DNA of 64,000 nucleotides from Chelatococcus reniformis (GCF_014640075.1 NZ_BMGG01000009.1:62001-126000), one strand, 5' to 3'; numbered from the stretch's first letter, positions 20,501 through 29,225 are shown. Program-made: numbers and translations. Notes: generated by a model from the letters alone, not told the origin.

Positions 20501-20854
20501 CAGCCGGCCATAGGCAGCCCGGTCGGACGGATAGGCCAGGATGTCGGGCGTCCCGTCGGTGAAGAGGAGGCGGGCGCCGACGACGAGCTTCAGGCCGGTC
20601 TGAGGCATCTCCTTGTGGCGCATGGCGGAATGGGCCCGCACGATACCGGCCAGGGAGTTGCGGTCGGCGATGCCGATCCCTCTCAGGCCGGCGTAGGCGG
20701 CCGCCACGACCAACTCCTCCGGCCGCGAGGCGCCGCGCAGGAAGGAGAAGTTGGTGGTGACGCCGAGCTCGGCATAGGGCACGGCCGAGGTCCTGGCCGG
20801 CTGCCGGGGCTGGGGAAAGGGCAAGGTCGGCTTGCCATGCGGTTCGCCGCTCAT
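17564..20854 (-). CDS. dnaE2: Error-prone DNA polymerase DnaE2 (ImuC)
   Basis: 1096 residues. The N-terminal PHP domain begins YAELGVTTNFSFLRGASRPEE, and the polymerase core carries the catalytic PDIDVDFEHQRREEV and later FAKLVYVSSWIKCHHPAAF; a C-terminal OB-fold follows (VCRTAGVVLVRQQPGSAKGV). At about 1100 residues and in the imuA-imuB context it is DnaE2/ImuC rather than the replicative DnaE1. It performs translesion synthesis after SOS induction, recruited by ImuB. Its ATG overlaps the stop codon of imuB (ATGA), implying translational coupling. Last gene of the SOS cassette. Confidence 0.96.
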   Translation of the reverse strand: MSGEPHGKPTLPFPQPRQPARTSAVPYAELGVTTNFSFLRGASRPEELVVAAAYAGLRGIGIADRNSLAGIVRAHSAMRHKEMPQTGLKLVVGARLLFTDGTPDILAYPSDRAAYGRLCQLLTRGKRAAPKGECHLTVDDLAAHAAGQLMIVMPPPRPGAETRQPLERLARLAPDAVWLGASLLHRSDDRRRLAALARLAADTAVPLIATNDVIYHSPERRPLQDVLTAIREHVTVMAAGRLLEANAERHLKTPEEMALLFADRPEALAETVRLLGRVRFSLDELSYEYPDEPVPPGKTPQQHLEDLTWAGAEETYSQGLPDKVRKILAKELELIAELDYAAYFLTVHDVVRFARSAQILCQGRGSAANSAVCYVLGITAVDPHQHQLLFSRFISSERKEPPDIDVDFEHQRREEVIQYVYARYGRARAGLTATVISYRARSAIREVGKALGLTEDITSALAGTVWGYGGGTLPDQHIRQAGLDPANPAIAQAVALASELIGFPRHLSQHVGGFVLTRGRLDTYVPIGNAAMDDRTFIEWDKDDIDALGMMKVDVLALGMLTCIRMAFDLIAQTGGPRKTLATVEEDDREVYAMLSAGKSLGVFQVESRAQMNMLPRMKPQKFYDLVIQVAIVRPGPIQGDMVHPYLKRRQGIEPVVFPSPSADYGPADELKAVLGRTLGVPLFQEQAMQLAMVAAEFKPEEANQLRRAMATFRNVGTIGTFRDKMIGRMVERGYAQDFAERCFKQIEGFGSYGFPESHAASFAKLVYVSSWIKCHHPAAFACALLNAQPMGFYAPAQIVRDARENGVEVRHVDVNASVWDNALEPSEEGKLALRIGFRQIDGLSQIPMERFAAFRGNGYPDLDSVARRSGLGKRALLLLADADAFGSLGLNRRDGLWAVRRLPDETALPLFAAAEVDERGADADAGLPAMGLYEEVSTDYQTLRLSLKGHPMQFLRPRLARERVLACAEVAAAADGRVCRTAGVVLVRQQPGSAKGVIFMTIEDETGIVNVVIWSRTMARFRREVMTSRVLMVEGRIQRSKEDIVHLVADRLVDRTKDFGDLARQPDPSDLLADTRAPGGHPRNVRLLPRSRDFH

Positions 20855-22491
20855 CCGAACAGTCCATGCAGGAACCAGCGCCGGCCGCCGCTTTCCGGCC
20901 CGGCAGGGTCGTCACAGCCTTCGCGGAACAGCCAGAAGCGGTGGCCGGCCTCGTCTTCCACCCGGAAATAGTCGCGGAAGGGGAGCCGGCCCGCCGTGCG
21001 CCACCAGTCGAGGGCGATGCGCTCGGGCCCTTCCGCCTTGACCACCTCGTGCAGGCAGCGGCGCCAGCGGAAGCGGGCGGGCGGCCCGTCGGGGTGGCTG
21101 CCCAGGCCGGGCCGCGGCTGGGCCTGGATGGGGTGGGGGGGATCGAACAGGCGCAAGGGGCGGGCCGGGGGCTCGGTCGCTCCGCGCATGGCCTGCCATG
21201 CGGCGGTCGCGCCCGGTGTTAGCCGCACCGCAGCTCGGCCGACATCGATGGCCGGCACAGGAAGGGCCGTGGCTTCCGGCACATGGGTGTCACCCGGCAG
21301 GAAGCGGACGATGCGGCGGGTGCCGAAGCGGGCGCCCAGCCGGTCGATGAGGGCGGTGAACGACCGTTCCGCCTCCGCGCCGCCGCCGAACGCGCCGGCC
21401 GCCGTGTCGAGCGGCTCGACCACGAGAGCGGCGAGGCGGATGAGATCGAAACCGAACCCCGGATCGAGCGGATCGGCGAGCGCCTCCAGCCGCTCGTGCA
21501 GCAGGCGGGCGATGACGGCGGCGTCGCGGGTGGGGCGGCTGGTGTCGGCGCTGAGGCGGGTGAGGGCGCCGTCGCTGCGGAAGAAGGCGGCTTCGACCCG
21601 GCGTGCGCCCTGGCCGGCCCGTTCCAGGTGGACCCCGAGATCCCGGGCGAGGCCCGCGATGGTGGCCGCGATGATGGCCGCGTCGGCGACCGGCTCGGCG
21701 AAGCGCTGGCCGATGCGGAAGCACGGCGGCGGCCGGCGCGGCGACAGCGGCACGTCGCCCACGCCGCGAAGGCGGTCGAGCGCCGTGCCGACGAGGGCGC
21801 CGAAACGCGATGAGAAGATGGCGCGGGGACGGTCGGCGAGGTCGGCCACCGTGGCGAGCCCGGCCCGCCGGATCGCCTGGGCCACGTCGGCCGGCAACCC
21901 GAGTGCCGCGGCGGGAAGGGGGGCGACCGCTTGGGCCTCCGTGCCGGCCGGCACGATGGTTCCCGGCCGATAGCGGGCGAGGGCCCGCGCGGCCCCGATG
22001 CTGCCGGCGAGCGCCACGGCGGCCGTGAAGCCACGCCGTGCCATCGCCTGGGTGATGTCGGCGATCAGGGCCTCCTCGCCGTCGAAGAGATGGGCACCGC
22101 CGCTCATGTCGAGCAGCAACCCGTCCGGCGGCTCGATGGCGACGAAGGGGGTATAGCGGTCGCACCAGTCGGCAATCGCCTCCAGCAGAGCCTGGTCCGC
22201 CGCCGGGTCGGCTTCGACGACCTTGAGGTCCGGGTGGATGGCGCGGGCGCTCGTCAGCGGCAGGCCGCGGCGGATGCCCAGCCGAGCGGCGGCGTCGTCC
22301 ACGGCCGTCAGCCGCAGGGCGTTATCGATCTTGGCCACCACCACGACCGGGAAACCGTCGTCGGCTGAGGAGGGGGCCTGCCGTCGCCGACCGGCCCGGA
22401 GCAGGGCCAGCCGTTCGACCGTCAGTTTCGGCAGCCAGAGGGCCAGGATCCGCCGGGCGGAGGGGGAGAGGGAGGGACATGCGGGTGCCAT
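20851..22491 (-). CDS. imuB: ImuB, Y-family polymerase-like SOS mutagenesis protein
   Basis: About 546 residues. The N-terminus RRILALWLPKLTVERLALLR replaces the catalytic DxDxFxAxVE of true Y-family polymerases, as expected for ImuB, which is a catalytically inactive hub binding the beta clamp and DnaE2. The central IMS-like region includes LGIRRGLPLTSARAIHPDL and GLATVADLADRPRAIFSSRFG (helix-hairpin-helix), and the C-terminal extension contains PERIALDWWRTAGRLPFRDY. ATG 22491 (MAPACPSL) lies inside the end of imuA by 170 bp; a longer frame from 22572 is less likely. Member of the LexA-controlled imuA-imuB-dnaE2 operon. Confidence 0.93.
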   Translation of the reverse strand: MAPACPSLSPSARRILALWLPKLTVERLALLRAGRRRQAPSSADDGFPVVVVAKIDNALRLTAVDDAAARLGIRRGLPLTSARAIHPDLKVVEADPAADQALLEAIADWCDRYTPFVAIEPPDGLLLDMSGGAHLFDGEEALIADITQAMARRGFTAAVALAGSIGAARALARYRPGTIVPAGTEAQAVAPLPAAALGLPADVAQAIRRAGLATVADLADRPRAIFSSRFGALVGTALDRLRGVGDVPLSPRRPPPCFRIGQRFAEPVADAAIIAATIAGLARDLGVHLERAGQGARRVEAAFFRSDGALTRLSADTSRPTRDAAVIARLLHERLEALADPLDPGFGFDLIRLAALVVEPLDTAAGAFGGGAEAERSFTALIDRLGARFGTRRIVRFLPGDTHVPEATALPVPAIDVGRAAVRLTPGATAAWQAMRGATEPPARPLRLFDPPHPIQAQPRPGLGSHPDGPPARFRWRRCLHEVVKAEGPERIALDWWRTAGRLPFRDYFRVEDEAGHRFWLFREGCDDPAGPESGGRRWFLHGLFG

Positions 22492-23293
22492 CGTCGATTG
22501 CCTCGGAAGGGGGAGCGCGGAAACGGCGCCCGTCCCCGTCCCACTCCATCGTCCAGCGTCCGTCACGGCCACCGCGGTGGCGGGCCAGGGTGGCGGTAAA
22601 GGCGGGGTTGCCGAGCCATGGCCACCGCCGCCGGGTCGCCCCCGTCGAGGACGGGGCCGCCTCGATCAGCCAGCGCGTCTCGGCGGCGCTCGGCACCGGG
22701 GCGCCATCCAGGCGCAGCGTCAAGGCGGTGACGCCCGAGGCGGCGGCAGCGAGCGCCAGCTTGCGCGTCGCGGTCAGGTCGAGCAGGGCGGCTGGGCCGG
22801 AACTCTCCAGGACGACGGCGGCGAGGCCGCCGCACCCCAGCGCGTCCGCCGCCGCCCGCAGGCCATCCAGCGGGCGTGGAACCCGCACCATCACCAGAAC
22901 GCCGGGGTCGAGACCCCATTCGACCAGGCCGGATGCGAACAGGCCGCCCCATTCCAGCTCGCAGAAGTCGTCGCGGATCCAGAGCAGCCGCGGGCGGCCG
23001 GCCGGCGCCAAGGCCGACAGCACCCGTTGCGCCAGCCCGACGGCAAAGCCGGTGGCGGCCGGCCCGTCCGCTGCGGCGGCAAAGATCTCGTGCACGGCCG
23101 CTGTCCTGAGGCCGCCTTGCAGGACCTGATCCGCCTCCTCCAGGCCCAGGCCGATACGGATGGTGGCGAGCGGATCGGTCCCCCCGGCGCCCGGCCCGGA
23201 TGCCGATCCGTTCGTCCAGTCCCAGCCGGTCGCAGGCCGGCCTTCCAGACGACTGATGGTGTGCCGCAACTGGGCGAGCGCCGAGGCTTGCAC
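22322..23293 (-). CDS. imuA: ImuA, RecA-like accessory SOS mutagenesis protein
   Basis: 323 residues beginning ALAQLRHTISRLEG, the usual ImuA start. The RecA-like core includes AAVHEIFAAAADGPAATGFA and RPRLLWIRDDFCELEWGG. ImuA and ImuB assist DnaE2 in damage-induced mutagenesis. The open C-terminal tail overlaps the start of imuB by 170 bp in another frame. A perfect alphaproteobacterial LexA box lies 20 bp before the ATG, so the operon should be induced by DNA damage. Confidence 0.9.
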   Translation of the reverse strand: MQASALAQLRHTISRLEGRPATGWDWTNGSASGPGAGGTDPLATIRIGLGLEEADQVLQGGLRTAAVHEIFAAAADGPAATGFAVGLAQRVLSALAPAGRPRLLWIRDDFCELEWGGLFASGLVEWGLDPGVLVMVRVPRPLDGLRAAADALGCGGLAAVVLESSGPAALLDLTATRKLALAAAASGVTALTLRLDGAPVPSAAETRWLIEAAPSSTGATRRRWPWLGNPAFTATLARHRGGRDGRWTMEWDGDGRRFRAPPSEAIDDGTRMSLPLPLRPADPGPLAAETDGRTAGPAPGRSATAGPLLSRRRFPGRGGGQDR

Positions 23294-23312
23294 GGGAGCT
23301 GTCGTCCTGATT

Positions 23313-23327
23313 GTTCATGTTATGTTC
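23313..23327. promoter_or_regulatory. LexA (SOS) box of imuABC
   Basis: GTTC-ATGTTAT-GTTC, the exact alphaproteobacterial SOS consensus GTTC-N7-GTTC, centred about 27 bp before the imuA ATG, where bound LexA would cover promoter elements or the transcription start. Confidence 0.92.
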
Positions 23328-23533
23328 TAGGGTACGGGAAGCCGGGAGCGAGTCAATCGCGACCATGACCGCGCGCCAGCCCATGGGCTGCGGCCGCTCG
23401 CTCCCGCCCGAACAGACGCCAAACCGCAAATTCACCGGCCATTCACCACGCGCGCGCATTCTGAAGGGGCTTTGCCGCGAAGCGCTCCAGGTAGGAGGGG
23501 CGATCCGGCAAACGGTGAAAGGAGTTTTCAGCG

Positions 23534-23797
23534 ATGAACAAGACGCTCGGTCTGTCCGCCCTGGCAGGTGCCATGCTCTTCGCTTCGGGCGCTTTTGCCT
23601 TCCCCGCAGCTCCGCTGTCCGGCGGCGGCGTTGCCGTCGACAACGGCCTCGTCACCCAGGTGGCCCAAGGCTGCGGCCCCGGCGGCTGGCGCGGGCCCTA
23701 CGGCGGCTGTCGCTATGGCCGTCCGGGCTGGGCCTACCGGCCCGTCCGCTGCTGGATCCGCCCGACTCCCTGGGGGCCCCGTCGCGTCTGCCGCTGA
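23534..23797 (+). CDS. Small secreted Gly/Cys-rich protein (GCG_CRPN-like)
   Basis: 87 residues. A classical signal peptide (residues 1-22, LSALAGAMLFASGAFA) is followed by a mature region with GCGPGGWRGPYGGCRYGRPGW, Arg/Pro/Trp-rich sequence and four Cys. The GCG...GPYGGCR segment resembles the short motif seen in many small Hyphomicrobiales envelope proteins; function is unknown. AAAGGAG precedes ATG 23534. A terminator-like stem-loop follows at 23,825. Similar signal-peptide plus low-complexity proteins are at 35,617 and 43,533. Confidence 0.8.
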   Translation: MNKTLGLSALAGAMLFASGAFAFPAAPLSGGGVAVDNGLVTQVAQGCGPGGWRGPYGGCRYGRPGWAYRPVRCWIRPTPWGPRRVCR

Positions 23798-23824
23798 GGC
23801 GCGGCAACAGGTCTGGCGCTGAAC

Positions 23825-23844
23825 GGGAGCCCTTCGGGGCTCCC
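23825..23844 (+). terminator. Stem-loop after the small secreted protein gene
   Basis: GGGAGCCC and GGGCTCCC pair across a short TTCG loop, 28 bp after the stop codon. Confidence 0.6.
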
Positions 23845-23856
23845 CTTGCACGGGCG

Positions 23857-24057
23857 TTATTTGAGCGGCTCACCATGACACGCCCCTTGGTGCCAGGGCG
23901 CATAGATGGGCGTGGCCTTGCCGCATTTGTCGCAGGCCGCCACGCTGGCGCCGACCAGCATCAATATTCCGGCCCGCAGCACCAAGCGCCTCGCGCGGCG
24001 ACGGATTGAACCGCACGCGCTCGCCGCTTCCGTCGCGCAAATCGGCCTGTGCTGCAT
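23857..24057 (-). CDS. Small putative lipoprotein or membrane protein, unknown function
   Basis: 66 residues from ATG 24057, with AGGAG about 10 bases upstream. A basic segment (RRRARRLVLR) precedes a hydrophobic stretch ending in VGASVAAC, which could be a lipobox, and then DKCGKATPIYAP and HQGACHGEPLK, giving a Cys/His-containing tail. I do not recognise the family. The alternative frame over the same bases is Arg-rich and less protein-like. It lies 47 bp downstream of the DUF72 gene on the same strand. Confidence 0.5.
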   Translation of the reverse strand: MQHRPICATEAASACGSIRRRARRLVLRAGILMLVGASVAACDKCGKATPIYAPWHQGACHGEPLK

Positions 24058-24104
24058 CGGGCAACGCTCCTGTCCAGGGCGCTTATACACGTCCATGCCG
24101 GTTC

Positions 24105-24893
24105 CTACAGCCGTTCGATCAACGCCATCGCGGCATGCGGCGCGCGCTCCTTGGCGCCGTTGATCATGAAGATGAATACATCGACCGGCTCGGGCGCCGG
24201 TGCCCGGCTCGCCTCGCCCACGTGCGGCAACTCCGCGGGGGTGGCGCCGCTCGCCCAGGTGCGCGCCCGGGCGGCCCACTGGTCGAGCTCGTCCGGCGCA
24301 TAGCCGGTCGGCTCGTCCGCACGCGCCTGCTGGAGGCGGGCGTAGACGAAATCGGCGGTGCGATCCGCGGCGGCCGGATATTTGGCGGAATCGGCATAGA
24401 CCACCGCCACGCCGCGCTGGCGCAGCAGATCGAGAAGGTCCGGGTTGAGGAAGCTCTCGTGGCGAACCTCGAGCGCATGGCGCACCTTGAGCCCGTCGAC
24501 GCTCGCCGGCAAAAGCGCGAGGAAGCGGGCGATGTCCTCCGGATCGAAGCGCTTGGTCGGCGGCAATTGCCACAGGATCGGCCCGAGCTTGGCGCCGAGT
24601 TCGGTCGGACCGCTGGCGAAGAAGCGCTCGATGGATTCGCCGCCCTCGGCGAGGACGCGCCGGTTCACCGCAAAGCGCGGGGCCTTCAGCGAGAACACGA
24701 AGCCATCAGGGCTCTCGTCGGCCCATTTGCGGTAGCTCGCCGGCTTCTGCGATCCGTAGAAGGTGCCGTTCACCTCGATGGCGGTCACCTGGCGGCTGGC
24801 ATGGGCCAGTTCGCGCGCCACCGGCAGCTTCGGCGGATAGAACGTGCCGCGCCAGGGCTCGAAGGTCCAGCCGCCGATACCGACCCGGATCAT
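24105..24893 (-). CDS. DUF72 domain-containing protein
   Basis: 262 residues. The start MIRVGIGGWTFEPWRGTFYP, then VTAIEVNGTFYG, FSLKAPRF, GPILWQLPPT and HALEVRHESF are the conserved segments of the DUF72 TIM-barrel family (YecE-like). The biochemical role is unsettled. Start ATG 24893. It is preceded at 36 bp by the alpha/beta hydrolase gene on the same strand, possibly one transcript. Confidence 0.92.
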   Translation of the reverse strand: MIRVGIGGWTFEPWRGTFYPPKLPVARELAHASRQVTAIEVNGTFYGSQKPASYRKWADESPDGFVFSLKAPRFAVNRRVLAEGGESIERFFASGPTELGAKLGPILWQLPPTKRFDPEDIARFLALLPASVDGLKVRHALEVRHESFLNPDLLDLLRQRGVAVVYADSAKYPAAADRTADFVYARLQQARADEPTGYAPDELDQWAARARTWASGATPAELPHVGEASRAPAPEPVDVFIFMINGAKERAPHAAMALIERL

Positions 24894-24929
24894 GTCATCC
24901 TCCCTGGAGCGCCTCGCGAGCGGCCGGCT

Positions 24930-26255
24930 CTAGCGACGCCTGCCTTGCGCGTCCGTGCTCTGTGGCTCGAGAGGCGCCGTGTCCGCCTCGCTGACGGCCT
25001 GGCTGCTCGGCTGCCCATGCGCGCCCTGGGGCAGCGGGATGGTGCTCGCCATGTTGCTGCCGAGCCGCTCGAACTGGCCGCCCAGGCCCTCGCGCGTGTG
25101 CGGATCGATGATGGCGATCGGCGCGGAGATGGCAAGGCTGGCGGCGCTGCCCACCGTCGAGGCGGCGCCGACGGCGACCTGGCCCAGCCGCTCGCCGAGG
25201 CCGCTGCGACCATCGTTCAGCGTCTGGCCCTCCACCAGGCGCTGGCCGATCATCCGCACCACGTCGGGCGATTGCGCGAACTTGCCGTGCTTCACACGGT
25301 CGTCCGTCTCGACCTTGGTGAGGTCGACTACGGTGATCTGATCGCGGTCGAGCACGGTCCGGTAAGGTTCGGCCTCTGCATTGATGGCGCCCAGGCGCGG
25401 CTGCCCCCAGACTCGGCGGGAGACGGCGAGCGCCTGGTCGTCCTGCGAGATGAAGATGGTCACGGGCGGTCGTTGCGGCCCGATCTCGGCGATCTGCCGG
25501 CGGAACACGTCGAAATCGACGTCCGGCGCCGCCAGCATGATGCTGTTGATCTTCGGCGAGACGCGGCCGTTGCGGATCGCCATCTGCCGCAAGGCTTCCA
25601 GCGTCACCCAGTTGCCCATGGAATGGGCCAGGATGGCGACCTCGCCTACGTTCTTGTCCTTGGTGACGGCCTGCAGCAAGGCTTCCAGCGCGTCACGGGA
25701 GTAGCTGCCGCTCTCGTGGTCGTAGCCGTAGGACAGCAGCTGGCCGCGTGACGGCCAGGTGAACAGCACGGGCACGGCCGGCGCGCCGGAATCGTGGACG
25801 ATCTGGGCGAAGCGGTACACCGCCTCCTCGAAGCGGGTGTTATAGCCGTGCACGAACACCAGGACGCGCCTCTTGGGCGTGTGCCGCACCCGCGCATCGA
25901 AGCTGGCGATCGCCTCGGCCCGGTCGAGCTCGGTGGCGCTCACGGTGACAAAATCGGTGGCCGGGTTGCCGGGCAGCGATTTCGGCCACTGCACGTCTCC
26001 CACCTTGCGATTGCCGGCCGGTGGAATCGAGACCGTGATATCGGCGAAACTCGTGGCGCGTCCGCGCTCACCCGTGAACATTTCGCCGGGGGCGGCATTG
26101 CGGTCGCTGCGCGTGGTGGCAACGAGCAGGGTCACTTCGCTGGTGCCGGGCGCCGTCGCCGCGACCGGGATGAGCACGTTCTTGGGCCGGCCGGCACAGC
26201 CACCGAGCCCCAGGGCCGCAGCGAGCAGCAACGCAACAAGGGAACGGCGCATCAT
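24930..26255 (-). CDS. Lipoprotein alpha/beta hydrolase (DUF900 family)
   Basis: 441 residues. The signal peptide ends in a lipobox (LGLGGC, Cys 20), so it should be anchored to the membrane. The core carries VLVFVHGYNTRFEEAVYRFA, the nucleophile elbow ILAHSMGNWVTLEAL (Ser in AHSMG) and PDVDFDVFRRQI, typical of DUF900 esterase/lipase-like proteins. About 120 residues at the C-terminus are Gly/Ala/Ser-rich and variable. Substrate unknown; a cell-envelope esterase is plausible. Confidence 0.88.
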   Translation of the reverse strand: MMRRSLVALLLAAALGLGGCAGRPKNVLIPVAATAPGTSEVTLLVATTRSDRNAAPGEMFTGERGRATSFADITVSIPPAGNRKVGDVQWPKSLPGNPATDFVTVSATELDRAEAIASFDARVRHTPKRRVLVFVHGYNTRFEEAVYRFAQIVHDSGAPAVPVLFTWPSRGQLLSYGYDHESGSYSRDALEALLQAVTKDKNVGEVAILAHSMGNWVTLEALRQMAIRNGRVSPKINSIMLAAPDVDFDVFRRQIAEIGPQRPPVTIFISQDDQALAVSRRVWGQPRLGAINAEAEPYRTVLDRDQITVVDLTKVETDDRVKHGKFAQSPDVVRMIGQRLVEGQTLNDGRSGLGERLGQVAVGAASTVGSAASLAISAPIAIIDPHTREGLGGQFERLGSNMASTIPLPQGAHGQPSSQAVSEADTAPLEPQSTDAQGRRR

Positions 26256-26453
26256 CGGCCCAAAATGCTCGTCGGGTTGAGATCAGGCTTTTGCCACGGT
26301 CTTTCGTTTGCGGCACCTGCGCCCGGTTGGCAACGGGTCGGCCCGGCCCTACGGGCGAAAGCCGCCGGCCCGTGCCCTTTGAGCAACCATCCAACTCAGC
26401 CGCGTCCGATGGCTGGCTATTCCGATCGGCGTAAGGCGCTCCATCCCACCCGA

Positions 26454-27416
26454 TCAGACAACGCCATCCGATCGCGAAATGCCCTGGTCGCACCCGTGCG
26501 TCGGCACGGCTGCCGCGTCCCTCTCGAAGCGCGCCGGCCGCACCGGAGGGATCAGCACCGAGGCGGAGGCGGCGAGCACCAGCGCCAGCCCGATCCAGTC
26601 GGTGACCAGTGGCACCTCGCCGAGCAGGAAGATGGCGCCGATCATGCCGATGGCCGGCACCATGAGCGTGCCGATGGCCGCGACGCCGGCCGGAGTCCTG
26701 ACCACTACCTGGAACCACAGGAAGGTGGCGACGCCCTGGGCCAGGATGGCGTTGTAGACGAGCCCGAGCACGCCGGGCGTGACGCCGTTGAAGGTCGGCG
26801 GGACGTGCTCGAACAGCAGCATGCCGGCAATGAGGAAGACGGCGCCGCAGGTGACCTGCCAGGTGGCGGCGACGATGGGCGGCGCGGCGATCGGGAAGCG
26901 CTTCATGCACACCAGCGAGGAGGCCCACGCCAGCGCCGACAGGAACGCCAAGCTGACGCCGAGCGTCGCCGTGCCGTGATGAATGACCGGCAAGGCGAGC
27001 ACGATGAGGCCGCCTGCGCCGAGCGCCAGCCCGATTATCTTGCGCCGGTCGAGCGGCTCGTCGAGGAACACCACGGCCAGCAGCGTCGTCCAGATGGGCA
27101 TGGAGAAGGTGATGATCGCCGTGCGCCCCGTCGACATGTTCATCTGGGCAAAGGCGTTGAGGATGTTGACCCCGGCGATGCCGGAGAGGCCGGGCGCCGC
27201 GATCCGCCACCACTGCGACGGTGCCACGCGCAAGGAGTGGCGCTGCACCGTCGAAATCAGCATCAGCAGCAGGCTCGCCCCGGCGAGCGACAGGGCGCGC
27301 ATGGTCCAGGGGCCAAACTCGACGAGCGCCATCTTCACGATCGGCCAGTTCAGGCCCCAGATGGTGCCGATGAGCACGACGAGGGCGACATGACCCCGCG
27401 CGGGATGTGCGTGCAT
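26454..27416 (-). CDS. EamA/DMT family transporter
   Basis: 320 residues with ten predicted membrane helices in two EamA repeats (first GTIWGLNWPIVKMALVEFGP; second beginning LGVSLAFLSALAWASSLVCM). The family exports metabolites or amino acids; the substrate is unknown. I start at ATG 27416 (MHAHPARGH); the longer frame would need a TTG and adds 24 unlikely residues. The C-terminal tail after the last helix is charged and unstructured. Divergent from the acyl-CoA ligase gene. Confidence 0.88.
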   Translation of the reverse strand: MHAHPARGHVALVVLIGTIWGLNWPIVKMALVEFGPWTMRALSLAGASLLLMLISTVQRHSLRVAPSQWWRIAAPGLSGIAGVNILNAFAQMNMSTGRTAIITFSMPIWTTLLAVVFLDEPLDRRKIIGLALGAGGLIVLALPVIHHGTATLGVSLAFLSALAWASSLVCMKRFPIAAPPIVAATWQVTCGAVFLIAGMLLFEHVPPTFNGVTPGVLGLVYNAILAQGVATFLWFQVVVRTPAGVAAIGTLMVPAIGMIGAIFLLGEVPLVTDWIGLALVLAASASVLIPPVRPARFERDAAAVPTHGCDQGISRSDGVV

Positions 27417-27628
27417 GAATGGCCGATCGCTCGAAGGAGATGCAACGACAGCGTGCGCTCTTATGCGCTGTTCGGCCCAACGTCGCAAATGCGTTCGGCG
27501 CGCAACGAGCCCCCGAGCGATGCAGCGGCGGCGCCCGATCGTGCCTCTTGCCTATTCGCGCGGGAGCGTGAAACCTGCGCCTCAACGAGGCTCGATGATC
27601 GGCCCGACAGCCTGCAGGGGAGGCCGCC

Positions 27629-29185
27629 ATGGCGGTACGCTACTACGATTGGATCGCCCATCATGCGCGCCGCACACCGGCGAAGCTCGCTGCGGTCGAC
27701 CTCGCCAGCAACCGTCTGTTCAGTTACGAGACGATGAACGACCGGGTCGGCCGCCTGGCCCGGCACCTGCGCGACGTGCACGAGGTCCGCGTCGGCGACC
27801 GCGTCGCGGTGCTGGCGCTCAACAGCACCGACATCTTCGAGGTCCAGTTCGCCTGCGCCCGCATCGGCGCCATCTTCGTCCCGCTGAATACACGGCTGAC
27901 GGTCCCGGAGCTCGAATTCATCGTCTCGGACGCATCGCCCCGGCTCATGATTCACGATGACGATCTGGCCGATACCGCGGGGCAGGTGGCTGCCCGTTGC
28001 GGCGTGCCGGCGGTCTGCCAGGTCGGAGGGGGCGGTGACTACGAGCGCGGCATTGCGTTATCGTCGGCCTTGCCCGCGGAGGAGGGCGAGATCGTCAGCC
28101 ACGACGACGTCTCGACCATCATGTACACCTCCGGCACCACGGGCCGGCCCAAGGGGGCCATGATCACCCACGGCATGACGTTCTACAATTGCGTCAACCT
28201 GGGCAGCATCGCCTACGTCACCCCGTCTACCGTCCAACTCGTCGTGCTGCCCCTCTTCCACACCGGCGGGCTCAATTGCTACGCCAACCCGGTGTTCCAC
28301 GTGGGCGGCACGGTGCTGGTGATGCGGGCGTTCGATCCCGGCATGGCGCTGCGGCTGATCGGCGAGAGGGCCTACGGGCTGAACCTCTTCTTCGGCGTGC
28401 CGTCGATCTACCAGTTCATGGGCCAGCACCCGGCCTTCGCCGAGACGGACTTCTCGGGGCTCGTGGTCGGCGGTGTCGGCGGGGCGCCGATGCCGGTGCC
28501 GCTGCTCAAGCTTTGGGAGAGCAAGGGCATCGCCCTGATGCAGGGTTACGGCATGACCGAGACGAGCCCCTCGGTCCTGGCGCTCGACAATATGGACGCG
28601 GCGCGCAAGGCCGGGTCAGCCGGCAAGCCCGTGCTGCACACCGAGGTGCGTGTGGTGCGCGAGGACGGCAGCGATGCGGACGCCGGCGAGATCGGCGAAT
28701 TGTGGGTGCGCGGCCCCAATGTCACGCCGGGCTATTGGAACCGGCCGGAGGCGAACAAGGCGGCGATCACCGACGGCTGGCTGCACACGGGCGATGCCAC
28801 ACGCGTCGACGAGGAGGGCTATTACTACATCGTCGACCGCTGGAAGGACATGTACATCTCCGGCGGCGAGAACGTGTACCCGGCCGAGGTGGAGGACGTG
28901 CTCTATCAGCTCGCCGCCGTTGCGGAAGCGGCGGTGATCGGCATTCCCGACGAGACCTGGGGCGAGGCAGGCATGGCGGTCGTCGTGGTCAAGCCCGGCC
29001 AGGAGCTCACCGAAGCCGAGGTGATGGCCCACTGCCGGGCCAATCTGGCACGCTTCAAATGCCCGCGCGTCGTGAGCTTCGTGGCGGCGCTGCCGCGCAA
29101 TGCGACCGGCAAGGTGCACAAGCCGACGCTGCGCGGCCAGTTCGCCGACGTGACCGTCAAGGGCGACCCGGCGCCGGCGGCCTGA
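27629..29185 (+). CDS. Acyl-CoA ligase (AMP-binding, class I adenylate-forming)
   Basis: 518 residues. AMP-binding P-loop IMYTSGTTGRPKGAMITH (about residue 168), QGYGMTETSPSVLAL (motif A5), GWLHTGDATRVDEEGYYYIV (A7), DRWKDMYISGGENVYPAEVE (A8) and the catalytic Lys in PRNATGKVHKPTLR (A10). It activates a fatty or aromatic acid to acyl-CoA via acyl-AMP; substrate class is not evident. GAGG lies before ATG 27629. It precedes a CoA-pyrophosphatase-like Nudix gene by 40 bp, linking both to CoA thioester metabolism. Confidence 0.94.
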   Translation: MAVRYYDWIAHHARRTPAKLAAVDLASNRLFSYETMNDRVGRLARHLRDVHEVRVGDRVAVLALNSTDIFEVQFACARIGAIFVPLNTRLTVPELEFIVSDASPRLMIHDDDLADTAGQVAARCGVPAVCQVGGGGDYERGIALSSALPAEEGEIVSHDDVSTIMYTSGTTGRPKGAMITHGMTFYNCVNLGSIAYVTPSTVQLVVLPLFHTGGLNCYANPVFHVGGTVLVMRAFDPGMALRLIGERAYGLNLFFGVPSIYQFMGQHPAFAETDFSGLVVGGVGGAPMPVPLLKLWESKGIALMQGYGMTETSPSVLALDNMDAARKAGSAGKPVLHTEVRVVREDGSDADAGEIGELWVRGPNVTPGYWNRPEANKAAITDGWLHTGDATRVDEEGYYYIVDRWKDMYISGGENVYPAEVEDVLYQLAAVAEAAVIGIPDETWGEAGMAVVVVKPGQELTEAEVMAHCRANLARFKCPRVVSFVAALPRNATGKVHKPTLRGQFADVTVKGDPAPAA

Positions 29186-29225
29186 CCGTGGCGGGCCCCA
29201 TGCGGAGGGCCGCTCCAGCGACGGC

